Part shown: positions 9,010 through 18,531 of the stretch, one piece after another
How the letters are laid out: the number at the start of each line of letters is the position of its first letter
How positions within the stretch are numbered: the first letter of the stretch is position 1
Assembly: GCA_020633125.1 (NCBI GenBank)
Contig: JACKEH010000004.1
Location: 1-64,000 of the forward strand
Reading direction: 5' to 3'
From: Sandaracinus sp.
Lineage (GTDB): Bacteria; Myxococcota_A; Polyangia; Polyangiales; Houyiibacteriaceae
DNA: 64,000 nt
The notes under the pieces: generated by a model
Told to the model about the DNA's origin: nothing
Seen by the model: only the letters and a program-made list of their open reading frames with translations
Databases searched by the model: none
Position numbers and translations under genes: made by a program

Positions 9010-9699
9010 GTGGACTCGGAGCAGAGCATTCTCCTGGTCGAGGACGATCCCGCGCTGGCGCTCGGCTTGGTCGACGCGCTGGAGTTCGAAGGGTTCTCCG
9101 TGCATCACGCCCAGACCGGCGCCGAGGCCGTGAAGATCGCCACCGCGGCGCGGCCCACGGTGATCCTGCTCGACCTGATGCTCCCCGACATGAACGGGTA
9201 CCAGGTCTGCGAGCAGGTGCGGCGTCTGGACGCGCAGGTGCCGATCCTCATGCTCACCGCGCGAAGCCAGGAGGCGGACAAGATTCGCGGGCTCGACGCG
9301 GGCGCGGACGACTACGTGACCAAACCGTTTTCGCTCGGTGAGCTCGTCGCGCGAATCCGGGCGTTGCTTCGAAGGGTTTCGCGTGGCGGCTCGTCGCCGG
9401 CGCCGTTCCGCATCGGCGACGCAGAGGTCGATCCGGTGCGCCAGGTTCTCGTCCGGGACGGCGAAGAACAACAGCTCGGCTTCTACGAGGTCGAGCTCTT
9501 GCGTCTGCTCTACGCCCGCGCCGGACAACCCGTGAGCCGCGACGAGATCCTCGACGCGATCTGGGGTCTCGAGGCGAGCCCGACGAACCGCACGGTCGAC
9601 AACTTCGTCGTGAAGCTTCGCAAGAAGCTCGAGCCGCAGCCGGACAAACCGCGTCACATCCTCACGGTCTACGGCGTCGGCTACAAGCTCGTGGTCTGA
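9010..9699 (+). CDS. OmpR/PhoB-family response regulator
   Basis: A 229-residue DNA-binding response regulator. The receiver domain (1-118) has the acidic pocket Glu11-Asp12-Asp13, phospho-acceptor Asp55 (VILLDLMLPD), Thr83 and Lys105 (YVTKPFS). A winged-helix domain (about 130-228) ends in the family signature TVDNFVVKLRKKLEPQ and GVGYKLVV. A GTG at 9010 is chosen because the receiver fold starts there; the only in-frame alternatives are TTG codons further upstream. The gene converges on a histidine kinase 42 bp away, and the two are the likely cognate pair despite being on opposite strands. Confidence 0.9.
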   Translation: MDSEQSILLVEDDPALALGLVDALEFEGFSVHHAQTGAEAVKIATAARPTVILLDLMLPDMNGYQVCEQVRRLDAQVPILMLTARSQEADKIRGLDAGADDYVTKPFSLGELVARIRALLRRVSRGGSSPAPFRIGDAEVDPVRQVLVRDGEEQQLGFYEVELLRLLYARAGQPVSRDEILDAIWGLEASPTNRTVDNFVVKLRKKLEPQPDKPRHILTVYGVGYKLVV

Positions 9700-9741
9700 C
9701 GCCTCCGTCCGCCGCTTCCCTTCGAGCTTCGGGCGACGGCG

Positions 9742-11331
9742 TCACGGAAGCGTGGGCACGCGGCGACGCGCGCGCCCGGCCTCGCGCGCTCGCTCCGCCT
9801 CGGTCGGCACCGGCACCGCGAAGGCGACCACGGCGCCGCCGTCGGGCGCGTTCGTGGCCCACGCGCGACCTCCGTGGGCGAGCGCGATGTGTTTGACGAG
9901 CGCGAGGCCGATGCCCGAACCGCGCACGTGGGCATCGCGCCGCGAGCGGTAGAAGCGGTCGAAGATCTGTCGCTCGGCGTCCGCCGGAACGCCGGGGCCG
10001 CGGTCTCTCACGCGCACCTGCACGAAGTCGCGTACACGCTCGAGCGTGATCGTGATGGGGGTGCGACCGCCGTACTTCACCGCGTTGTCGAGCAGGTTGA
10101 TCACCGCGAGCACGATGGCTTGTTCGTCGAGCAGCACCTTCGGCAACGTGCCGAGGACTTCGAGTTCGACCTCGACGCCTTCGCGCTCGACGCGGTAGCG
10201 GAAGGTCTCGAGCGCGTGGGCGACGACCTCCGCGAGGTCACCTTCGCGAAGCTCGTAGCGTTGGCGTCCACGTTCGAGCGCCGAGAAGTCGAGCACGTTC
10301 TCGATCAGCGACGAGAGGCGTTCGGACTCTCGCACGATGATCTCGAGGTATTGTTTTCGCTTGTCGTCGCTGCGCACGCGGTCGGAGAGCAACATCTCGC
10401 CGAACATACGAACCACCGAGAGCGGGGTCTTCAGCTCGTGGGAGACGTTGGCGATGAACTCGCTCTTGAGGTCGTTGAGCCGCCGCTCTTTCTGCGCGGC
10501 GTAGAGCAAGAACGCGACGCCCACGAGAATGACGAGGAAGGCCACGCCCATCAGCGAGAGGTCGGTGACGCGGCGGCTGCGCCCTTGTCGCTCGAGCAGC
10601 GGCGCTTGTTTGGGCGCGACCTGCAGGCGCCAGTTGTAGAGCGTCGAGGGGAAGCGGTGGCCGACGAGGTAGTCGCCCGCGTTCTGAAGGCTCGAGCCGT
10701 ACACGCGGCGGTTGTTGTCGTCGACGACGTTGTATTGGCGTTTGCCTTCGTCGGTCGCGAAGAGCGTGGGAAGGATGTCGCGAACGATGAGGCCGGTGTC
10801 GTGGTGCAGGACCACGTAGCGACGTTCTCCGTCGACCTCGCGCGCGACGACGCTGAGCAGGTCGCTTCGGTCCTCCGTGTTCCGATGGAAGTGTTTGAGC
10901 CGATCGACGGCGAGCCGTTCGAGCTCGAGCGGCTGCAGGAGCTGCTCCTCGAAGATGCGTCGGAGCTCGACCTCCCCACCGGGCGTGCCGCGAAACGCTT
11001 CCCCGAGCGTGTGCCCTTCGGCGTCGAGCACCCGAATCGCGAAGATGCTCGGCGTGAGCAGCGGCGCGTTCGGGAGCCACTTCGTCACGACGCTGTTCGG
11101 GTCCGCGGGCTCGACGACCCCGAGCGCCGCGTTGTCTTGCCGGATGACGTATTGCTCGACCGTCTCGACCTTCTCGCGAACGAGCAGCAGCGTGCTCTCC
11201 GCGATGGTCTGCTCGCCCAGGCGGTTGAAGCGCGAGGCGGTGACGAAGGCGTAGTAGCCGAGGATGCCCGCGGCGACGGCGATCGCCGGGAGCAGCACGA
11301 AGTAGATGACGCGCTGCCGCCACGTGGGCAT
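9742..11331 (-). CDS. Membrane sensor histidine kinase
   Basis: A 529-residue sensor kinase. Two membrane helices (about 8-31 and 259-278) bracket a periplasmic domain of about 225 residues, of the size of Cache-type ligand-binding domains. A HisKA dimerisation helix carries the phospho-acceptor His298 (SHELKTPLS). The HATPase_c domain shows the N box (NLLDNAVKYG), G1 (RDRGPGVP), F box and G2 (GSGIGLALVKHI). There is no HAMP domain between TM2 and HisKA. It converges with the OmpR-type regulator and probably phosphorylates it. The ATG at 11331 directly precedes the first membrane helix. Confidence 0.92.
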   Translation of the reverse strand: MPTWRQRVIYFVLLPAIAVAAGILGYYAFVTASRFNRLGEQTIAESTLLLVREKVETVEQYVIRQDNAALGVVEPADPNSVVTKWLPNAPLLTPSIFAIRVLDAEGHTLGEAFRGTPGGEVELRRIFEEQLLQPLELERLAVDRLKHFHRNTEDRSDLLSVVAREVDGERRYVVLHHDTGLIVRDILPTLFATDEGKRQYNVVDDNNRRVYGSSLQNAGDYLVGHRFPSTLYNWRLQVAPKQAPLLERQGRSRRVTDLSLMGVAFLVILVGVAFLLYAAQKERRLNDLKSEFIANVSHELKTPLSVVRMFGEMLLSDRVRSDDKRKQYLEIIVRESERLSSLIENVLDFSALERGRQRYELREGDLAEVVAHALETFRYRVEREGVEVELEVLGTLPKVLLDEQAIVLAVINLLDNAVKYGGRTPITITLERVRDFVQVRVRDRGPGVPADAERQIFDRFYRSRRDAHVRGSGIGLALVKHIALAHGGRAWATNAPDGGAVVAFAVPVPTEAERAREAGRARRRVPTLP

Positions 11332-11423
11332 GAGGCAGGGTGTAGCACGCGGGGCGAAAGACGCGGGTGGGGTGGCCGTCGGCCCGTGCACGGGCGGGTT
11401 CCGCGTCTGGTAGGGTTGGCGCC

Positions 11424-12440
11424 ATGACGGTGGACAAACCGGTGGTCGCGGTGCTGGGCGCCGGCTCGTGGGGGACCGCGCTCGCGAAGCTGATGGCGGA
11501 CCAAGGCTACGAGACCCGGCTGTGGTCACGTCGCCGCGAGCAGGCGGAGGCGATCGAACGAACGCGTCAGAACCCGGACTACCTCCGAGGAATCGAGCTG
11601 CCCGGGACGCTTCGCGCGACCAGCGACCTCGAAGACGCGGTTCGCCGTGCCGACCTCGTGCTCGTCGTGGTGCCCACCGAGGCGAACCGCGCGCTGCTCG
11701 CGAACCTCGTCGAGATTCTCCCCGCCGGGGTCCCGGTGGTCAGCGCGACCAAGGGCATCGAACAAGGCTCGCTCTTGCTCGTCTCGCAGGTCTTCGAGGA
11801 GATCTTCCCGAAGGAGCGGCACCGCGACTTGCTCTACCTCGGCGGGCCGTCGTTCGCGAAAGAGGTCGCCCACGGCGTGCCGACTGCGGTCAGCATCGCC
11901 GGCCACGACGCCGAGGTGCGGCAGCAAGCGCAGCGCTTCTTCAACACGGATCGTTTTCGCGTCTACACGACGGACGACGTCATCGGCGTCGAGGTGGGCG
12001 GCGCGCTCAAGAACGTCATCGCCATCGCGGCGGGCATCGCGGACGGCCTCTCGCTCGGCCACAACTCGCGGGCCGCGCTCATCACGCGGGGGCTCGCCGA
12101 GCTCGGGCGCCTCTCGACGAAGCTCGGCGCGAACCCGATGACGCTCGCGGGCCTCTCGGGCATGGGCGACCTCGTGCTGACGTGCACGGGAGACCTCTCG
12201 CGAAACCGGCGCGTCGGCATCGAGCTCGGCCAAGGCCGTACCCTCGACGAAATCCTTCGTGACCTCGGCATGGTCGCCGAAGGCGTGAAGACGGCGCAGA
12301 GCGCGCACGAGCTCGCGAAGAAGCTCGGCGTCGACATGCCGATCACGCACCAGGTTCACGACGTTCTCTACGCCGACAAGCCGGCGAAGGCGGCGTTGGT
12401 GGAGCTGATGACGCGCCCCCTCAAGGAAGAGCGCGCGTAG
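11424..12440 (+). CDS. gpsA: Glycerol-3-phosphate dehydrogenase [NAD(P)+]
   Basis: A 338-residue cytoplasmic enzyme that reduces dihydroxyacetone phosphate to sn-glycerol 3-phosphate for phospholipid synthesis. The N-terminal Rossmann motif is VAVLGAGSWGTALAKL. The family motifs VVSATKGIE, LGGPSFAKEVAHG, the catalytic-lysine region VGGALKNVIAIAAGI and LAGLSGMGDLVLTC are all present. The length matches the family. The gene is divergent from the histidine kinase (92 bp apart) and is followed by a tandem repeat. Confidence 0.96.
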   Translation: MTVDKPVVAVLGAGSWGTALAKLMADQGYETRLWSRRREQAEAIERTRQNPDYLRGIELPGTLRATSDLEDAVRRADLVLVVVPTEANRALLANLVEILPAGVPVVSATKGIEQGSLLLVSQVFEEIFPKERHRDLLYLGGPSFAKEVAHGVPTAVSIAGHDAEVRQQAQRFFNTDRFRVYTTDDVIGVEVGGALKNVIAIAAGIADGLSLGHNSRAALITRGLAELGRLSTKLGANPMTLAGLSGMGDLVLTCTGDLSRNRRVGIELGQGRTLDEILRDLGMVAEGVKTAQSAHELAKKLGVDMPITHQVHDVLYADKPAKAALVELMTRPLKEERA

Positions 12441-12450
12441 GCGGCACCGT

Positions 12451-12545
12451 CTGCTCGTGCCCGTGCCCGTAGCGTGCTCGCGCCCGTGCCCGTAGCGTGC
12501 CCGTGCCCGTGCCCGTAGCGTGCCCGTGCCCGTGCCCCGTGCCCG
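12451..12545. repeat. 23-bp tandem repeat, about four units
   Basis: Units start at 12451, 12474, 12497 and 12520 (the last degenerate). Each ends in CCCGTAGC and is itself built from GTGCCC hexamers. It lies in the roughly 300-bp non-coding gap between gpsA and the lon terminator, just after the gpsA stop. No open frame of good codon use covers it. There are no unique spacers, so it is not a CRISPR array. Confidence 0.85.
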
Positions 12546-12695
12546 CCTGCGCGCACCCGCGACCGTGAGCCCGTTTGCGTTCGCGACAAAAAATGTTCGC
12601 ACGCGTGCGAGTCATCGGGGAGCAACCCAAGTGTTCGCCGGTTCGCGAGACCCAAGAGGTCCTCACGCGTCGGGCACGGGCACGTGACGGAACGA

Positions 12696-12722
12696 AAAAG
12701 CCCCCGCGTGAGCGAGGGCTTC
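12696..12722 (-). terminator. Rho-independent terminator of lon
   Basis: A 10-bp stem (12699-12708 pairing with 12713-12722, one mismatch) with a GTGA loop is followed on the minus strand by a run of five T (12696-12700). It sits 18 bp beyond the lon stop codon. Confidence 0.85.
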
Positions 12723-12739
12723 TTCCGTGAGGAGTCGAC

Positions 12740-15145
<2,406 letters not shown>

Positions 15146-15391
15146 GAGCCGCCTACGGCTCGCGTCGGAGGCCGAAGGCTACTCGGCCGCGCGCGATCCA
15201 GTGTCGCGGAACATAGTCAGATGACCGCGGCGCTGCAATAGCCGTGTGGCCGTGGAATTCCCGGCGAAACTCGTGCGATTTCGAGGCTTCGGCGCGAGCC
15301 GGGACCGTTTCCGCGGAGAGTGCTCACGCGAGCGGGCGACCGGAACGTGGCCGCGGGCGAACGTCGACGAGGAGCGCGCGCTCGGCGGGGG

Positions 15392-16462
15392 TCAGCGCTC
15401 GTCGAGCGCGATCTCCGCCAACGCGCCGCCAACCCGGTGGTGGCTGCGCACGTTGAAGCGCAAGCGTTCGACGTTCGTCGCCGAAACGGGGATCTCGACC
15501 CAGGTCGGGGAGGCGGAGAACTCGAGCTCCCCTTCGTGCTCGAAGACCTTCTCCCCGGAGCGGTCGTAGAGCTCGAGCGTGAACTCTTTCACACCTCGGT
15601 CGTTGAAGTGCCGGTTGTGGCCGTTGAGCAAGCGAATGGCCACGAGGTCACGGCCGGGCGTGAGCCGGGCTTCGAGCCAACCGTTCTGGCCGTCGTTGAG
15701 CAACCACTCGGTGTTCGGGTCGTCGTCGAAGACCTTGTCCGGGCCGAACTGGGGGTCGCTCCGAAACACGGCGCTCGACGTCGCCGTCACCGCGCGAGGC
15801 GTCCGAAGGGCGAGGTAGAGACCGACCACCGCCAGGACCGTGAGGCCGAGTGCCGTGCTCCAACGCTGGACGACCTTCAGCTTCACCTGAGCGGGGGTCA
15901 GGCTCGCGGACGAGAGGAGGCCGTCGACGTCGGCACGGGCGCGGTAGAGCTCCTTGTAGAGCTCCGCGTGGGTCGCGCTGACGCTCGCATCGAGCTCGGG
16001 CAGGGCTTGGCGGGCGAACCCGACGGCGCGGGAGATCGTTTCGAGGCGATCGGCGTCGGCGCCGCGGGCCGCGAGGACGTCGCGCCAACCCACCCGCGCG
16101 GGAGTCGGGGACGGGGCTTCGTCGCGCGCGTCTTCCTCCGAGTCCGCTTCGGCCGACGCCTCTTCCTCGGAATCGGCGTCCGCCTTCGGGGCCGGCTCCG
16201 GCGCCGGTTTCACCACGGGCGCCTTCACCTCGGGGGCCAGGATGTCCGCCGCCGCCAGCGTGCAGGTCAACGATTCGGCGACCAGACGCAGGCCTTCGGC
16301 GGCGTGGCCGTTGGACCAGAGCGCCTCGGCGGCCTCGGCGCGTTGACGACCGAGCGCGAGCGCTTGGCCGACCGCGTCCCGTCGCTCGGCGGGTCGGCGT
16401 CCCGCTTCTTCGGAGGCCTGTCGGAGAAGGAAGAAGTCGCGTGCGCGAGCGGCCAGAGCCAT
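15392..16462 (-). CDS. Membrane-anchored protein with C-terminal discoidin (F5/8 type C)-like domain
   Basis: A 356-residue protein. The N-terminal 70 residues are helical and Ala/Arg-rich (MALAARARDFFLLRQASEEA). A long acidic/Pro linker follows (about 80-125), then a second helical segment and one membrane helix (about 204-222). The C-terminal 130 residues look like a discoidin/F5-8C sandwich (VFDDDPNTEWLLNDGQNGWLEARL, AIRLLNGHNRHFNDRGVKEF, WVEIPVSATNVERLRFNVRS), a carbohydrate-binding fold. The N-terminus is probably cytoplasmic and the sandwich periplasmic. Function unknown; cell-wall or glycan sensing is possible. Confidence 0.75.
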   Translation of the reverse strand: MALAARARDFFLLRQASEEAGRRPAERRDAVGQALALGRQRAEAAEALWSNGHAAEGLRLVAESLTCTLAAADILAPEVKAPVVKPAPEPAPKADADSEEEASAEADSEEDARDEAPSPTPARVGWRDVLAARGADADRLETISRAVGFARQALPELDASVSATHAELYKELYRARADVDGLLSSASLTPAQVKLKVVQRWSTALGLTVLAVVGLYLALRTPRAVTATSSAVFRSDPQFGPDKVFDDDPNTEWLLNDGQNGWLEARLTPGRDLVAIRLLNGHNRHFNDRGVKEFTLELYDRSGEKVFEHEGELEFSASPTWVEIPVSATNVERLRFNVRSHHRVGGALAEIALDER

Positions 16463-16602
16463 GACGAGGCGTTGTTACCACAGGCCTCGCCGCCGTGCCC
16501 GCTTCCCGCCAAGCGGGCCGCGGCGGCCCGGCAAACCCCGAGCGGAGTCGTCGTGAAGGCGGCGCGACGGGCTGGAACACCGTAGTCTCCGCGCCGCCCG
16601 CC

Positions 16603-18531
16603 ATGTCGGCCCGTGCCCAACCGCTCGCGTTCGCGCTCGCGCTCGTCGGTCTCGTCTACGTCGCGCTCGCGGCGGCGAACCCGATGCCGAGCGCCGTCCA
16701 CGGTGACGGCTACTACACGTACCTCTGGGCGCGCACGATCGTCTTCGACGGGGACCTCGATTTTCACGACGACTACCGGGTGTGTCCGGACCCGTGGGAT
16801 CTCGCGAACGCGCCGGTCGCGGACGACGTGAACTATTGGAACATGGGGCCGGCGCTCTTTTGGATTCCGCCGCTCGCTTGGGATCGGGTCGTGGGGCATC
16901 CGGCGCTGGAGGCGGGGACGGATTGGGAGCGCGCCGCCTGCCTCGGGCCGGTGCCCGAGCGCGCGGTCATGGGCTCGTTGGTCGCCGGACTGCTCACGGT
17001 GTGGCTCGGCTTCCTCGGCGCACGGCGGGTTGCGGGTCCTTGGCCCGCAGCGTTCGCGGCCATCGCTGGAGGGCTGCTCACGTCGTTGCCCTACTACGCG
17101 ACGACGATGCTCTCGTACGGGCATGCCGCGTCGTCGTTCGGCTGTGGCCTCTTCTTCGTGACGTGGGATCGGTGGCGGCGCGACCCGACCCGCACGCGCG
17201 GGTGGTTGGCGATGGGCGCGGCGCTCGGGCTCGCGATGTTGATGCGCTCTCAGAACGCCATCCTCGCGGTCTTGCCTTTCGTGACCTGGTGTACGACGGC
17301 TTGGCGCCTCTTCGGAGAGTCGTCGCGCGCTCGCGCGCTCGGACGCCACGTGGGCCTCGGCTTCGCGTTCGTCGCGTGCGTGCTCCTCGTGTTCTCGCCG
17401 CAGATGATCTACCTGCAGCTCGCCACGGGGCAGCCTTTCGACGTCTCGCAGGGTGAGCACTACATGCGGTGGGGCTCACCGCGGGTGATGAGCGCGCTCT
17501 TCTCCACCGGCGCGGGGCTCTTCACGTGGTCGCCGATCATGTACCCGGCGCTCCTGGGGTGGCTCGTGCTCGTCGCACGCCGCGCGACCCGTCCGCTCGG
17601 CTGGGCGCTGCTTCTGGTGTTCGCGATGGACACCTACGTCGTCGCGTCCGTGTACGATTGGTGGGGCTCGATTGGCTTTCCCGGGCGGCGCTTCGACATG
17701 CTCGCGGTCCCGACGATGTATGGGCTCGCTGCGCTCGCGGGGATGCTGCGTCGTCAAGCCCAGCGCCATCGAGGCTTCGGGCTCGGCGTCGCGGCGACCT
17801 TGCTGCTGGCCGTGCTCTTTCCTTGGAATGCTGCGCTCGTCGCGTCGATTGCCAAGGCTGTGCGCGTCGATCAAGCACGCCCGGCTCCGATGCACTGGGA
17901 GGCGGTCTTTCACGAGCTCGGCCATGGGACGTGGAAGGGCGTGGGCAACCCGCTCGCCTGGCCCGCGTCGATTCCCTTCGCCCTCGAGCACGGCACGCAT
18001 CCGCGCGCATGGGACGTCGTCGGCTCGCAGGAGCTCTTCTACCACGACCACCAGACGCTCGAGCGCCGCGGGCCGGAGTCGACGCTCGAGCTCGGGCTCG
18101 GATGGACGGAGGGCTACGTGGCGGGCTCGTTCCAACGCGATTCGACCCGTTTGGAGGGGCGCGACGTTCGTGTGGCGGCGCCGGGACGGGCACGGATCTT
18201 CCTTCCGTTGCATTGGCCCGACGCGGGCGCGATCACGCTCGAGGTGGTGCCCGCCATGGCCGGTCAACGATCACGCGTGCGGGCGGCGCTCAACGGCGTG
18301 ACGCTCGGCGTGCAGACGGTGCCCGGCGCTCGGACCACGCTTCGCTTCGAGGTGCCGGCGGGGGTGTCGTTCCACGGCATCAACGAGCTCACGCTCGACC
18401 TCGGTCGGCCGCTCGGGGTCGGCAGCGTGCAGATCTTCGACCGCGACCCGCCGCCGACGATCGAACAACGACGGCGGAACGCCGAGCTGCTCGAGGAGCG
18501 GCGCCGCGCCACCGGGAGGTCCGACGAGTGA
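16603..18531 (+). CDS. Polytopic GT-C-like membrane protein with C-terminal beta domain
   Basis: A 642-residue integral membrane protein. About ten hydrophobic helices span residues 8-430. The first large outer loop carries the acidic pattern HGDGYYTYLWARTIVFDGDLDFHDDY, typical of lipid-sugar-dependent GT-C glycosyltransferases, where early Asp residues are catalytic. The last 200 residues are soluble and rich in beta strands (TLELGLGWTEGYVAGSF and later). The stop overlaps the GTG of the sulfatase-like gene (GTGA), so the pair is translationally coupled. A role in adding a sugar to an envelope glycan is inferred from fold type only. Confidence 0.75.
   Translation: MSARAQPLAFALALVGLVYVALAAANPMPSAVHGDGYYTYLWARTIVFDGDLDFHDDYRVCPDPWDLANAPVADDVNYWNMGPALFWIPPLAWDRVVGHPALEAGTDWERAACLGPVPERAVMGSLVAGLLTVWLGFLGARRVAGPWPAAFAAIAGGLLTSLPYYATTMLSYGHAASSFGCGLFFVTWDRWRRDPTRTRGWLAMGAALGLAMLMRSQNAILAVLPFVTWCTTAWRLFGESSRARALGRHVGLGFAFVACVLLVFSPQMIYLQLATGQPFDVSQGEHYMRWGSPRVMSALFSTGAGLFTWSPIMYPALLGWLVLVARRATRPLGWALLLVFAMDTYVVASVYDWWGSIGFPGRRFDMLAVPTMYGLAALAGMLRRQAQRHRGFGLGVAATLLLAVLFPWNAALVASIAKAVRVDQARPAPMHWEAVFHELGHGTWKGVGNPLAWPASIPFALEHGTHPRAWDVVGSQELFYHDHQTLERRGPESTLELGLGWTEGYVAGSFQRDSTRLEGRDVRVAAPGRARIFLPLHWPDAGAITLEVVPAMAGQRSRVRAALNGVTLGVQTVPGARTTLRFEVPAGVSFHGINELTLDLGRPLGVGSVQIFDRDPPPTIEQRRRNAELLEERRRATGRSDE

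Noticed and set aside
12451..12545. Possible CRISPR array at the 23-bp repeats (and at 46202-46360)
   Set aside because: Units are directly joined with no unique spacers, and no cas genes are present.
16267..17460. A 397-codon minus-strand frame over the start of the GT-C-like gene
   Set aside because: It spans a divergent promoter region and is Arg/Glu/His-rich without motifs; the plus-strand membrane protein is well supported.
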